From positions 12,004 through 76,003 of the forward strand of contig CANRDQ010000002.1 of NCBI GenBank assembly GCA_947629395.1: a stretch of 64,000 nucleotides of DNA, given 5' to 3'. Numbering within the stretch: position 1 is the stretch's first letter; every line of letters begins with the position of its first letter. A program made the translations under genes and the position numbers. Shown piece by piece: positions 51,400 through 61,865 of this stretch. Below the pieces are notes generated by a model. It did no database searches, had not been told where the DNA came from, and saw nothing but the letters and a program-made list of their open reading frames with translations. Source of the stretch: an uncultured Bacilli bacterium (GTDB lineage Bacteria > Bacillota_I > Bacilli_A > RF39 > UBA660).

Positions 51400-51830
51400 A
51401 TAAAAGTGAAGCAAAAAAAGAATATACTTCGTTAACTGATTATTTTAAAGATTTATTACCAAACGCACTTGAATACGGTATGTCAACAAAAGAGTTTTGG
51501 GAAGAAGACCCCGATCTTTTCTGGGCATACCGTTTTTCTTATATAGAAAAGAAAAGAAGAGAAAACAGTCTTTTTAATGAGAGAGCATGGTTGCAAGGTG
51601 CTTATTTCTGTGAAGCAATATCGGTTGCGCTATCACAAGCTTTTGGTAACAGTTCTGCCAAATATAGAGATAAACCTTATGACTTAGAAGGTAATAAAGA
51701 GAACAAACAAGAAGAAACTCCAAAGCAAAATCTTCTCGAAATACAACTTAAAAAAAGAGCAAAAAAAGTAGAGAAATTGCTTGGAGGCAAGAAAAATGAA
51801 CAACGAATTAAAGATAACAGCAACAGCTAA
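51360..51830 (+). CDS. Tail assembly chaperone, T extension via -1 frameshift
   Basis: In the -1 frame the text runs on as SEDSQGIDKSEAKKEYTSL into the domain with FWEEDPDLFWAYRFSY. There is no ribosome site for a separate start at 51480. The slip site lies in 51367-51378, a mix of AAA/AAG codons before GCG. This G/GT layout is standard for long-tailed phages. Confidence 0.75.
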   Translation, partial: KEEKEKSEDSQGIDKSEAKKEYTSLTDYFKDLLPNALEYGMSTKEFWEEDPDLFWAYRFSYIEKKRRENSLFNERAWLQGAYFCEAISVALSQAFGNSSAKYRDKPYDLEGNKENKQEETPKQNLLEIQLKKRAKKVEKLLGGKKNEQRIKDNSNS

Positions 51831-54800
51831 TATACAACAAGCCAATGCTAATTTAAATAATTTAAAAAAGACACTTTCCGGTACTGGTAATGAAGTTACT
51901 AGAGTTGGAAATATATTTGATAAACAAGGAAATTTGATTTCTAAAACAATATCATCTGTTGAAAAGAAAGGTAATAAACTTATTAGAACTATTCAAAGAA
52001 TAGATGGGAATGGTCAATTAAGGGGTCTTTCACAAAGTGTAACAGATGTAAAAAATGAAACTGAAAAAGCAAGTAATTCTTTTGCTAATTTAAGAGAAGT
52101 AATAAAATCAGCATTTTCAGCAACTGCTATTATTTCCTTAGCAAAGAATATAAGTAATTTTACAACAAAAGCTATTGATTATAGTGAAAGTTTAAACTTA
52201 TTTAATGTTGTTTTTAAAAATATAGAGAAGAATGGCGAAACTACTTTTAGTACAGTAGGGAAACAAGCAACTTCTTTCCAAGAAAAATTAGAGAAAAACT
52301 TTGGTGCAAATAGAACGGAATCTATGTATTTCCAAGGTTTATATCAATCTATGGCTGAATCTCAAGGTATTGCAGATAAGTATGCTAATATCATGAGTGA
52401 GAATTCAACTAAACTTACTTATGATTTGTCTTCTTTATTTAATCAAAATCAAGAGGATACAGCCGAAGCTTTAAGAGCTGGTATTTTTGCAGGTCAGACA
52501 AAGCCTTTACGTTCTTACGGTTTAGATATAACAGAGGCATCTTTACAAAAAACTTTGGACGGATTAAAAGCAACGAATTCAGAACTTAGCAATTTAGAAA
52601 TAAGAGATATGTCTCAAGCAGAAAAACAAATACTTAGATATTTAACTGTTTTAGATCAAGCTAGTGTTGCTCATGGTGACTTTGCTAATACTATTGAATC
52701 TCCTGCTAACCAGTTGAAAGTATTTACAAACCAAATTAATATGTTGGGTGTTGCTTTAGGTAATCTTTTACTTGCACCTTTACAAAAATTTCTTACATTT
52801 GCGAATACAATTGTAATTGTAGTTAAACAGGTAGCTCAAGCTATAGCTAGTTTATTTGGAATAAAAACTAAAGATTATAACACAGGTATTGCAAGTGCTG
52901 GTGCTGTAACAGATGATTTTGGTGATTCTTTGGCAACAGCTGGAGATAATGCAGGAAAAACAGCTAAAAAATTAAAAGAACTAAAAAGAGAAACTTTAGG
53001 TTTCGACCAAATAAACAATATCAATGAACAAAAAGATAATGATACAGGTAGTGGTAGTGGTTCCGGTGGAGGTTCTGTTGGTGGTATCAATCAAGCCTTA
53101 CTTGATGCTTTAAAAGGTTATGATAATGGTCTTGATAAAGTTAGACTTAAAGCCCAACAAATTGCAGACCAAATAATGCGTTGGCTAGGGTTTACTTATG
53201 ATGCAGAAGAAGGAGTATGGAAACTTGGAAGTGCATACGATAACTTAATTAAGTCTTGTAAAAATCTAGGTAAGGCTTTAGATGTATTAGGTAAGTATTC
53301 TTTTGATAATTTAATTAATTTTTATAATAATTTCTTAAAACCTGTTGCGAAATGGACTTTAGGGAAAGGACTTCCTGAATTTGTTGATATTACAGCTAAT
53401 GGAATTATGAAAACAAATTGGGCAAATTTAAACTCTAAACTAAATGGCTTTTATAAAGCGCTAGCTCCTTTTACTATACACATAGGAGAAGGTCTACTTT
53501 GGTTTTATAAAGAAGTATTAGTGCCATTAGAAAGTTTTACAATTGGTAAAACAGTACCTGAATTTGTTGATATGTTAGCTAATGCTTTAGATATTCTAAA
53601 TAATACTATTGAAGTTATGTCACCTACAGTTGACTTTTTATGGAATAGCTTTTTAAAACCAATTGCAAGTTGGACTGGAGGAGCTATAGTAGGAACACTT
53701 CAAAGCTTTAATGCAGTTTTAGATTTAATTTCAAAAAATAAAGTTGCTAGTACAATAACTGCTTTAAGTACAGCTTTCGTACTTGCTAAAAACAATGGTG
53801 GTTTATTAAATACAGTTTTAGGAATGTTGCCAAAAAGTTTACAAATCCTTTTTGCAGATGGAAATAAAGTAACAGAAATTTTAGGGGATTCTAAACCAAC
53901 AGGATTAACAAAAATTTTATTAAAGTTAAAACCAGCTATTTCAAATTTATTTAATCCAGTTTCTAAACTGGTCTCATCAATAAAAAATGCATCAACACAA
54001 TCAGGAAAATTCACAACGAAATTGGATGCAATGATTTTAAAAGAAGTAAATGGAGAAAAACAAACAAAAAATTTAAAAACTGCCTTTGAAAATCTTAGTA
54101 AAAAGATAAAAGACAACGGTGGAGTTATCAACACTTTAAAAACTTCTTTCTCAAATCTTGTAAGTAAATTAAAAGATGTGCCAAAACATATTTCTGATTT
54201 ATCAACAAAGTTATCTAATGGATTAAAAACATGGAGCAATACAACAAGTAGTATAGATAAATTTAAGACTTCACTGCTTGGAATTGGTGGAGCAGTAGCA
54301 TCTTTAAGTGGATTATCTACAGCAATGTCTGATATAGCCACCAACGGTGCGAACTTAGGCAATGTTTCAGCAAGTGTAGCTAGTGGTCTAGGAAGTATAG
54401 CAAGTGGTGCTATGATTGGTACTAGCATATTGCCTGGATGGGGAACAGCTATTGGAGCTTGTGCTGGAGCAATTGGCTCATTAGTCGTTGGAATCCAAAG
54501 CTACAGTGAAGCTAGTGGAGGTCTTAATGAATTTATTGAAGCTAATAAATTAGAACTTGAAGCATTAAATGAAAGAATTAATCAAGTTAATACTTCTTAT
54601 CAAGAAAGAGTAACTTCGATTCAAAACAGCATGGAAGCTAATTTATTAGAAATCAGTAATTCACAAGAACTAGCAAACGAATTATTCTCATTAGTTGACG
54701 TAAATGGAAAAGTAAAAGCAGGATATGAAGATAGAGTAAACATTATTTTAACACAATTAAATAGTGCTTTTGGAACTGAGTTTGAACTTATAAATGGTGC

Positions 54801-55743
54801 TATTTATAACAATGGACAACTTATAAATTCCTATGGAGAAGTAAAAAGTCAAATAGGAAAAGTTATTGAACAAAAGAAAGCAGAAATTGTTTTAAATGCG
54901 TATGCTGAAGAATATCAAGCTGCAATCCAAAGACAAATACAAGCAGAAGATACTTACAACAAAACTTTAGAAACAACTAATGAAAAACTTGAAAAAATTT
55001 TAAAAAGCAATGATTCTCAACGAGAAAAAGAAGAAAAATTGAAAGGTATAAAGCAAGAATTAAAAACTGCAGAAGAAAACTATCAGAAAGCAGTTGATAC
55101 TACTTCTACTAAGAAAAAGAAATATAATGATGCTTATACTTTATATGCAAAAAATGATATTGACAGTCTAAAAAAATTAACTGACGAAACTAATACCAGT
55201 AGTAATAAAACTACAAAAAAATTAGAAGAAAACAACAATAAGTTGATGAAGAAATTGCAAACAGAAATTTCTACCACTGAGGAAAAAACAAATACATATA
55301 CCGAAACATTGAAAAAACTTGGTAATAAAAAATTCACTGTGCAATTTGGTATGGATGATTCGAAATTTAGAAGTAAGTATAATTCTCTTATTGATGATAT
55401 TCAAAAATCTAATAAAAGAGCTGAAACAAAATTAATTTGTCCTGAAAAAATCGCTTATGCAAATGGTGGTTTCCCTGAAGAAGGACCTTTCTATATGAAT
55501 CGTGGAGAAATTGCAGGTAAGTTCAGTAATGGTAAAAGTGTAGTTGCTAATAATCAACAAATCACAGATGGTATAAAATATGCTGTCAAAGAAGGTATGG
55601 CAGAAGTAATGCAAGCTTACGGTGGAACATCAAACGTACAAGTTGATGTAAGAGCAGATAAAGGATTTATTGTAGAAACAGCAATAGATGGAATAAATGA
55701 CATTTATGATAGAACGGGAGAAAGTCCAGTAAGGGTGTTTTAA
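51796..55743 (+). CDS. Tape measure protein
   Basis: 1315 residues from ATG 51796 behind GGAGG. An N-terminal helical part with LYQSMAESQGIADKYANIM typical of tape measures; a Gly/Ser linker (about 420); hydrophobic segments near 830-900; long coiled coils to the C-terminus. Sets tail length and helps DNA entry. Confidence 0.9.
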   Translation: MNNELKITATANIQQANANLNNLKKTLSGTGNEVTRVGNIFDKQGNLISKTISSVEKKGNKLIRTIQRIDGNGQLRGLSQSVTDVKNETEKASNSFANLREVIKSAFSATAIISLAKNISNFTTKAIDYSESLNLFNVVFKNIEKNGETTFSTVGKQATSFQEKLEKNFGANRTESMYFQGLYQSMAESQGIADKYANIMSENSTKLTYDLSSLFNQNQEDTAEALRAGIFAGQTKPLRSYGLDITEASLQKTLDGLKATNSELSNLEIRDMSQAEKQILRYLTVLDQASVAHGDFANTIESPANQLKVFTNQINMLGVALGNLLLAPLQKFLTFANTIVIVVKQVAQAIASLFGIKTKDYNTGIASAGAVTDDFGDSLATAGDNAGKTAKKLKELKRETLGFDQINNINEQKDNDTGSGSGSGGGSVGGINQALLDALKGYDNGLDKVRLKAQQIADQIMRWLGFTYDAEEGVWKLGSAYDNLIKSCKNLGKALDVLGKYSFDNLINFYNNFLKPVAKWTLGKGLPEFVDITANGIMKTNWANLNSKLNGFYKALAPFTIHIGEGLLWFYKEVLVPLESFTIGKTVPEFVDMLANALDILNNTIEVMSPTVDFLWNSFLKPIASWTGGAIVGTLQSFNAVLDLISKNKVASTITALSTAFVLAKNNGGLLNTVLGMLPKSLQILFADGNKVTEILGDSKPTGLTKILLKLKPAISNLFNPVSKLVSSIKNASTQSGKFTTKLDAMILKEVNGEKQTKNLKTAFENLSKKIKDNGGVINTLKTSFSNLVSKLKDVPKHISDLSTKLSNGLKTWSNTTSSIDKFKTSLLGIGGAVASLSGLSTAMSDIATNGANLGNVSASVASGLGSIASGAMIGTSILPGWGTAIGACAGAIGSLVVGIQSYSEASGGLNEFIEANKLELEALNERINQVNTSYQERVTSIQNSMEANLLEISNSQELANELFSLVDVNGKVKAGYEDRVNIILTQLNSAFGTEFELINGAIYNNGQLINSYGEVKSQIGKVIEQKKAEIVLNAYAEEYQAAIQRQIQAEDTYNKTLETTNEKLEKILKSNDSQREKEEKLKGIKQELKTAEENYQKAVDTTSTKKKKYNDAYTLYAKNDIDSLKKLTDETNTSSNKTTKKLEENNNKLMKKLQTEISTTEEKTNTYTETLKKLGNKKFTVQFGMDDSKFRSKYNSLIDDIQKSNKRAETKLICPEKIAYANGGFPEEGPFYMNRGEIAGKFSNGKSVVANNQQITDGIKYAVKEGMAEVMQAYGGTSNVQVDVRADKGFIVETAIDGINDIYDRTGESPVRVF

Positions 55744-56153
55744 TGGCATATATAAATACAAATAAGCACAATGCATTAAATTTAACTTTTGTAAAAGTCA
55801 ATGGCAAGGATTTATCTAACTACCTTGCCACTGGCTCAAAAGTGGGTTGGTATGATGTTTCCAAAAACAGTGGTCGTGAAGTCACTAATGCAAATGGAGA
55901 TATGATTTTAAATGTAATAAATGATAAGTATAGACTTGATTTAGTAACAAGACCTATGACAGATGATGAGGTAGTAGATTTCTTTTCTACTATAAGAAAA
56001 TCTCCAACTATGACAGTAGAATTTTTAAATCCATTTACAAAATCAATGCATACAATTTCATGTTATAGAGGTGATAGAGCTGTAGAATGGCAACAGCCTT
56101 ATGGTGGAAGTTTATTATTTGCTAAAGTCTCACAAGCATTAATAGAATTGTAG
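55743..56153 (+). CDS. Distal tail-like protein (short)
   Basis: 136 residues, 1-nt overlap with the tape measure. Size and pattern (VNGKDLSNYLATGSKVGWYDV..., RPMTDDEVVDFFSTIR) match the small DUF6711-type proteins in the Dit position. Confidence 0.65.
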   Translation: MAYINTNKHNALNLTFVKVNGKDLSNYLATGSKVGWYDVSKNSGREVTNANGDMILNVINDKYRLDLVTRPMTDDEVVDFFSTIRKSPTMTVEFLNPFTKSMHTISCYRGDRAVEWQQPYGGSLLFAKVSQALIEL

Positions 56154-56161
56154 GTTAGATA

Positions 56162-58234
56162 ATGACGGATAAATTTAAAAAAATTAGTAAAGAACCAGCA
56201 TATAAAAATAAACTAGGTAAGGTTGATTTAGGAACTGAAACTATTACTAATGCAGATACTTTAGCAAGTTTTGAAATTGTCGATAGTTGTATCTCTAATG
56301 GGACTATCATAGGTAATACTAACTCTAAATCTATAAATTTAAAGACACGAAGTAATTACAATTTAACAGATACCATCATTATACCTTCTGTAGGGCTAAA
56401 ATACGACGATTCTAGCGACGAATATATAAGGCTTGGTAAATACGTCATAAAAGACGCAACTAACGAGGAAACGGCTTTAAATGGTGAATATAAAGGTTTA
56501 GATTTTTCTAATAAACTAGAAGAAGTATATGTGTGTTCTATTGAAAAAGAAACCGATTGGACAATAGCAGACTTTTATATAGATGTTTGTAAGCAAATAG
56601 GGCTAACACCTAAAAAAACTGAATTTATGAATAGCAATATTGTAATCGAAGGAAATCCTTTTACAAATAATGAGAGTAGAAGAGTTGTTTTACAAAATAT
56701 CGCACAGTGTGCTTGTTCTTTTATGGATATAGATTTAGATACAGATGAAATTGATTTAATTTGGTTTGATGAGGAATATTCAGATACTATTGATAAAAAA
56801 GATTATTCAAGTTTAGAAAAGAATCATACTTTTGGACCTGTTAATAGATTAGTTATAAAAGATGGTGTAATAGATGGAGAAAATGTTACTAGAGAAGATA
56901 CAGAATCAATAACAAAAAATGGAGAATGTGAAATATCAATAATAGGTAACTATTTTCTTAATACCGAATCTTTAAGAACACAAGCAATAGATAATATCTT
57001 TGAAAGAATAAAAGGTTTTACTTATGTAGATTGCAAAATTACTTCTTATACAGGTATGCCATATTTAAAAAGAGGTAATAAAATAAAAGTACAAGATAGT
57101 GACGGTACGTACTTTGATACTTATGTATTAACTCATACTTTTACTTATGATGGTACTTTTACGAGTATAATTGAATCACCAGCATTAACTAAAACAGAAA
57201 CAGCCATGAAAAATAAGCAAGATTTTGTTAGCAAATTTAGAAAAGTAGAAAGAACTTGCGACAAAATAAATGGACAGCTTACAGATGTTATTGAAGAAGT
57301 TAATGAGCAAGGAGATAAACTTTCAAATGTTACACAAAGTGTAAGTGATTTGAATGTTAGTGTTGAAGAGAATAAATACTACTATGATGAAAACGGAGAC
57401 AAACAGTTAATATCTGATGAATTATATAACTTAAAACAAAGTATAAACGGTTCTGAATTTACTTTAAAAGAGACCAGCGGAAACAATATTTTTATGAATT
57501 CAATAGGAATGTTTGATAAAGATTACTGGGGTCAAACTACTGCAGAACCTTTTACTAATACAGATGTGCAAAGAGCAACTGGAGAATTGTCATGTTGGCT
57601 TTTAAACAAAGGTGAACATACTCAAATTGTTACTAATTTGAAAAATGGTATTTATACGGTCGGATTTTTGTATAGAAAATTAAAAATTTTATCAACAACA
57701 TCTGTAGTTATTAATGATGTTGAATATGATTTGTATGCTGACAATGATAACTTAAAATTGATGTATGAAGATGAACTATTACTTTATAATGATGAAGAAA
57801 TTTACGTTTTAAATGAAGAAGAAGACCTTAATCAATACTATGAATTTTTTAGAACTGTAGAAGTAAAAGATAATACTTTAAAAATTACATTTAAATCTGA
57901 TAGTGATACAAGTTGTTATATTTGTAATTTAATGGGTAATACAGGTGACGTATTACAACCTTATTCTCACAATATAAATGAAACTACAACTGAAACTGTG
58001 AGAATTGGACAAGGTATTGAAATAGAATCCACAGCAATGAATACTAAATTTAAAGCAAATGCTGACGGTACAAGAATTTTAAACAAAAATACCAATGAAT
58101 TGATTAGTGAATTTACAGACAAAGGAATTATAACTAATGATTTTCATTCTAAAGGTATTTCTCAGGTATCAGGACTTTTAATTGTACACGTGAACAGACA
58201 AACTTGGCTGACTGGAATAGAGAATGATGTATAA
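56162..58234 (+). CDS. Tail-associated protein (Tal/tail-tip)
   Basis: 690 residues. The N-terminal half has gp27/Tal-like barrels (LGKYVIKDATNEETALNGEYKGLDFSNKL). A coiled coil near 360-420 joins a C-terminal part that may bind carbohydrates. It forms the tail tip. Confidence 0.75.
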   Translation: MTDKFKKISKEPAYKNKLGKVDLGTETITNADTLASFEIVDSCISNGTIIGNTNSKSINLKTRSNYNLTDTIIIPSVGLKYDDSSDEYIRLGKYVIKDATNEETALNGEYKGLDFSNKLEEVYVCSIEKETDWTIADFYIDVCKQIGLTPKKTEFMNSNIVIEGNPFTNNESRRVVLQNIAQCACSFMDIDLDTDEIDLIWFDEEYSDTIDKKDYSSLEKNHTFGPVNRLVIKDGVIDGENVTREDTESITKNGECEISIIGNYFLNTESLRTQAIDNIFERIKGFTYVDCKITSYTGMPYLKRGNKIKVQDSDGTYFDTYVLTHTFTYDGTFTSIIESPALTKTETAMKNKQDFVSKFRKVERTCDKINGQLTDVIEEVNEQGDKLSNVTQSVSDLNVSVEENKYYYDENGDKQLISDELYNLKQSINGSEFTLKETSGNNIFMNSIGMFDKDYWGQTTAEPFTNTDVQRATGELSCWLLNKGEHTQIVTNLKNGIYTVGFLYRKLKILSTTSVVINDVEYDLYADNDNLKLMYEDELLLYNDEEIYVLNEEEDLNQYYEFFRTVEVKDNTLKITFKSDSDTSCYICNLMGNTGDVLQPYSHNINETTTETVRIGQGIEIESTAMNTKFKANADGTRILNKNTNELISEFTDKGIITNDFHSKGISQVSGLLIVHVNRQTWLTGIENDV

Positions 58235-58247
58235 AAGGAAATAATTA

Positions 58248-59699
58248 ATGGCAACAAGAATCGGAATCGGTGGAATCATTGGTGGTAGTTATGAACTAGC
58301 TTATGATATTATTGGAAGAAATATTGCTGGTAATTATACGAGAGTTAGGTTATATGGTATTTTACATATTACAAATGCTTATATTAATTGGACTAGAGGT
58401 TCAGCTTCTGTTCATACTAGCGGTTTGCAACCAATTGGCACTTATTATTCAAGAGGAGATTATACAGTTGTTTATCGTGATTTCAATTTTGCTCATAATG
58501 CTCAAGGAAAGTTTAGTGCTTATATAGGCGCTAGTTTAAGTACAACTTATACAAGTGTAAATTGTGGTGGGATTTTAACATTACCTGATATTCCACGACA
58601 AGCCAACATTACAGGTTCTTCTAATTTTAATGATGAACAAAACCCTACAATTTATTTTAATAATCCTGGCGCTTTTAGAATTAATGCTAGGCTTGAATTT
58701 GGTGGGACAAGTATAAGACGTGATAACATTCCAAATACAGGATCATATACTTTTAACTTAACTGATGAAGAAAGAGATTTATTAAGGGAAAAATGTACAG
58801 GCAATACAATGAATGTTCGTTTTACTTTAGCGACGTGTATTGGTGGTACTGCAGAAAATTATTGGTCTTATCACGATAGAGTGATGTCTATAGTTAATGC
58901 TAATCCTATTTTAGGGGAATGGAGTTACTGTGATACTAATCCGATAACTGTTGCCCTCACTGGTAGCGATAAAAAGTTTATAAACGAATATTCAAATGTT
59001 ACAGCAACTATTAGTAATGAAGCAACTCCATTAAAAAAATCTACTATTTCAAAGTATAGATTATCAAATGGCTCTAATTTTGTAGAAGATACTAACTATA
59101 AAAATGAGTTAACTCTTAATAATATAACTACTTCTACAATGATTTTAACAGTTTACGATAGTAGAGGTAATTCTTCTTACAAAGAAAAGAAAGTAGATAA
59201 AAATGACTTTATAGAATATCAAAAACCTTATCTTACAGAAATTTCTGCAGAACGTATAGGAGATACTACTGAAGATGTTATTTTAAAATTTAAAGGTAAG
59301 TTTTGGAACGGAAATTTTGGTTTAAAAAATAATCATATTGAGGTTTCATACAGATTCAAAAAGTCTTTTGAAAGTGAATATAAAGTAGGAATTACAGAAC
59401 TTAAACCCGTCATAGAAGGAAATGATTTCTCTTGCGAAATGCAAATTGCTGGAGATTTAGAAGCAAGTGGATTTAGCTTAGATGAGAACTTTATAATAGA
59501 AATAGTTATTAATGATGAATTAACTAAAAATTTAACTAATGATACTATTCTTTCAGCAGGAAGCCCAGCAATTGCTTTTTATGGTAATTGTGTATCAATA
59601 GGTAGTGCTTATGATGAATCAAAGGGTGGAAGAGTTCAAATTTTTGGAGTTCCTATTGAAGAGTATATAAAAGAAATAATGAATAATAAGGAGACATAA
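58248..59699 (+). CDS. DUF859-type minor structural/tail protein
   Basis: 483 residues. The N-terminus (SYELAYDIIGRNIAGNYTRVRLYG, then PDIPRQANIT) fits the phage DUF859 family, which has repeated beta domains and a C-terminal SIGSAYDESKGGRVQIFG. Likely host-binding fibre or baseplate part. Confidence 0.75.
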   Translation: MATRIGIGGIIGGSYELAYDIIGRNIAGNYTRVRLYGILHITNAYINWTRGSASVHTSGLQPIGTYYSRGDYTVVYRDFNFAHNAQGKFSAYIGASLSTTYTSVNCGGILTLPDIPRQANITGSSNFNDEQNPTIYFNNPGAFRINARLEFGGTSIRRDNIPNTGSYTFNLTDEERDLLREKCTGNTMNVRFTLATCIGGTAENYWSYHDRVMSIVNANPILGEWSYCDTNPITVALTGSDKKFINEYSNVTATISNEATPLKKSTISKYRLSNGSNFVEDTNYKNELTLNNITTSTMILTVYDSRGNSSYKEKKVDKNDFIEYQKPYLTEISAERIGDTTEDVILKFKGKFWNGNFGLKNNHIEVSYRFKKSFESEYKVGITELKPVIEGNDFSCEMQIAGDLEASGFSLDENFIIEIVINDELTKNLTNDTILSAGSPAIAFYGNCVSIGSAYDESKGGRVQIFGVPIEEYIKEIMNNKET

Positions 59700-59700
59700 A

Positions 59701-59991
59701 ATGGCAAAAACGTTGGTAAGTTCTGACGATATAAAAATAGAACTTAATGGTGGTGATGTAAGTTTAAAATTTGTTCAAAGTGTCTATAGTCAAAAAGAAA
59801 TCGATGAAAAGCTAGGAGAAATGGACAAAAAGATAATTGTCTATGGTACTTGTTCAGATGAAGAGTTAAACGGAGCAATACGAACTTATGAAGAAGAAGA
59901 AATTGTTGCAGATGTTGAATCTGTAAAAGAGCAATTGGTTAGTGAAAAAATGATGGAAGAAGAAAGAGCCGAGGAGAAGTTATATGAATAA
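59701..59991 (+). CDS. Small tail-region protein
   Basis: 96 residues. Short beta start and acidic helical tail (EEERAEEKLYE). Overlaps the next gene by 8 nt. Position suggests a tail accessory. Confidence 0.5.
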   Translation: MAKTLVSSDDIKIELNGGDVSLKFVQSVYSQKEIDEKLGEMDKKIIVYGTCSDEELNGAIRTYEEEEIVADVESVKEQLVSEKMMEEERAEEKLYE

Positions 59992-60334
59992 TGTATTGAA
60001 AGACAATGAGGGAAACATATTAAATCCTAAAATACCTAGATACGAAGGAACAATGAAAGAAATAAAGTTCGTTATGTGTTACAAAAATGCTATGCCCCCA
60101 ACAGCTGCATACACACATCAGGCTGGTGGCTACAGAATTGATTTTGGTGCAATAACTACTTTTACTAATTATCCTTCTGACTTAAAAGAGCAGTTAGCTG
60201 TTGTGCCTATCGGATGTTATAAAACTGCTGACCCTTCTTGTGCTGGTGGTGTAGCACTATACGGTACAGGAGTTTGGGGACATGGATGTTCAAATGAAAC
60301 TCACACTTGCATGGCTTTAGTTATTTACAGGTAA
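59984..60334 (+). CDS. Cys-rich tail-region protein
   Basis: 116 residues with Cys in CYK, SCAGG and GCSNETHTC. Ends in a beta strand. Possibly a receptor-binding or fibre-tip piece; not recognised. Confidence 0.45.
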   Translation: MNNVLKDNEGNILNPKIPRYEGTMKEIKFVMCYKNAMPPTAAYTHQAGGYRIDFGAITTFTNYPSDLKEQLAVVPIGCYKTADPSCAGGVALYGTGVWGHGCSNETHTCMALVIYR

Positions 60335-60338
60335 AAAA

Positions 60339-60671
60339 ATGGAAAAGACTATAACAGTTATTGAAAAATATTGGAAGTTTATCACTACAATAGTTGCTAT
60401 TATTACTTTTGTAGTTAGCTTATTTAGTTTTGGATATAAAATATTAGATGAAATGAATGCTCAAAATCAACTAATTGAATCTACCGCTAAATTAGCTCTA
60501 AAATCGCTCATATGGAATAGGGATATTCCGAAAGTAGAACGAGCAGAAAATTGTGATATTTATTTATCAAAGGGATATAATTCATATACTAAAAAGTTAT
60601 GTGAAAATAATATATTAAAAGATATTGAATATGCTAATTCGGAGGAAGCTAATGAAAGAGAAATTAACTAA
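60339..60671 (+). CDS. Single-TM protein in lysis module
   Basis: 110 residues. TM helix about 13-34, then a helical tail with two Cys. It precedes the holin and could be a spanin-like or holin accessory; unproven. Confidence 0.5.
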   Translation: MEKTITVIEKYWKFITTIVAIITFVVSLFSFGYKILDEMNAQNQLIESTAKLALKSLIWNRDIPKVERAENCDIYLSKGYNSYTKKLCENNILKDIEYANSEEANEREIN

Positions 60672-60828
60672 ATTAATAGATTTAAGAACAATTATAACTA
60701 TAATCACGACAATTGTTTTAAATATTGGATTTTTAACTGGAAAAATAAATGCACAAGAATATTTAGTTTTTGCAACAATGGTTTATACATTCTATTTTGT
60801 AAAAGAAAAAAAAGAAGGTAATCAGTAA
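60652..60828 (+). CDS. Holin
   Basis: 58 residues. ATG 60652 behind GGAGG is chosen; two TM helices (about 12-30 and 36-50) with a charged tail KEKKEGNQ, directly before the endolysin (1-nt overlap). Confidence 0.75.
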   Translation: MKEKLTKLIDLRTIITIITTIVLNIGFLTGKINAQEYLVFATMVYTFYFVKEKKEGNQ

Positions 60829-61622
60829 TGGAAAAAGCTATGTATCCAAGCAGATATATGAAAATCACACAGGTTGATCACGTGGGAACTCATAGAGATT
60901 CTTGGGCTTTTGATGAAGCAGGAAGCGACGCAGGAATTGATTATATGATAGCACCTTTCACAGGTGTTATTAAAAAAATATATACTTCGGATGCAAACGA
61001 AGTGTGGTTAGAGAGTTTAGATAAAGTACAATTTGCAGATGGCACTATTGACTATATGACAATTCTTTTCTGCCATGATAATAATGTTTCTAACTTAAAA
61101 GTAGGACAAGTAATTAAACAAGGGCAGAGATTTTATGAAGAAGGTACAAAAGGTAACGCCACAGGAAACCACTGTCACATGGAATGTGCAAGAGGTAAAT
61201 TTAGTGGCACAGGGTGGCATAAAAACTCTGCTGGTTATTGGTCTATAAACAATGGGAAGAAAGCCACAGAATGTCTATTTATAGATGATTCTTATCATAT
61301 TTTAAACAGTGCTGGTTATAATTTTAAGAATGTTAAATCAGTAGCTGTTCCAAGTGGGTCTGGTAAGAATTATTTAAACTTATCACCACAGGCTGATAGT
61401 TGGGCTGTTTATGATGTAAATGTATCGCCAGTTAAGAAGAATGCTAAAGCTAATTTAAATCCGAAAAAATTCGGTGGATTGTCATATTACATTTATGCCT
61501 ACAAAGATAATGGCACTACAGCTGTCATCCATACTAGAGACTATGGAGAAGTCAAAATCTATATTAAGCATCCTTTAGCGAGTGTTACTATAGACAGCTA
61601 TAAATATGGATTAGCAGGATAA
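60828..61622 (+). CDS. Endolysin, M23-type peptidase with C-terminal wall-binding domain
   Basis: 264 residues. Zinc site: His and Asp in THRDSWAFD/GSDAGID and HxH in GNHCHME. The C-terminal 80 residues form an SH3-like binding domain (YLNLSPQADSWAVYDVN). Cuts peptidoglycan cross-bridges; M23 endolysins are less common than amidases. Confidence 0.85.
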   Translation: MEKAMYPSRYMKITQVDHVGTHRDSWAFDEAGSDAGIDYMIAPFTGVIKKIYTSDANEVWLESLDKVQFADGTIDYMTILFCHDNNVSNLKVGQVIKQGQRFYEEGTKGNATGNHCHMECARGKFSGTGWHKNSAGYWSINNGKKATECLFIDDSYHILNSAGYNFKNVKSVAVPSGSGKNYLNLSPQADSWAVYDVNVSPVKKNAKANLNPKKFGGLSYYIYAYKDNGTTAVIHTRDYGEVKIYIKHPLASVTIDSYKYGLAG

Positions 61623-61635
61623 GTTAAATTAAATA

Positions 61636-61665
61636 AAAAAAGGACAGGTATTAAACCTGTTTTTC
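61636..61665. terminator. Bidirectional terminator at the end of the late genes
   Basis: ACAGGT/ACCTGT stem with loop ATTAA; A run on one side and Ts on the other. Serves the endolysin and the small minus-strand gene. Confidence 0.75.
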
Positions 61666-61744
61666 ATTGGTGTAAAAATTCTAAAAATTCATCAAGTAAC
61701 CCTTTCAAAATTAAAAAATCATATATTTTTCTTACTGCTTTCAT
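61664..61744 (-). CDS. 26-residue peptide with its own promoter near attR
   Basis: Minus strand. MKAVRKIYDFLILKGLLDEF... starts at 61744 behind AAGGGAGA. Amphipathic helix. Own promoter and terminator. Possible small toxin or lysogenic factor; function unknown. Confidence 0.5.
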   Translation of the reverse strand: MKAVRKIYDFLILKGLLDEFLEFLHQ

Positions 61745-61784
61745 TTCTATTCTCCCTTGTTTTGTTTTTAATGTTCCTAATTAT

Positions 61785-61813
61785 ATTATACATACATTAG
61801 TTTAAAAATTCAA
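61785..61813 (-). promoter_or_regulatory. Promoter TTGAAT-N17-TATAAT for the 26-residue peptide
   Basis: On the minus strand, -35 is the complement of 61808-61813 and -10 that of 61785-61790, spacer 17. Confidence 0.7.
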
Positions 61814-61865
61814 TATAAATATAGAACAAATTTTCGTTATTTTTATAAGAAAGGACAGGTTTTGG

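Noticed and set aside
53700..54428. 242-codon minus-strand ORF inside the tape measure gene
   Set aside because: A shadow of the coding strand: no ribosome site, and the plus frame is clearly the tape measure.
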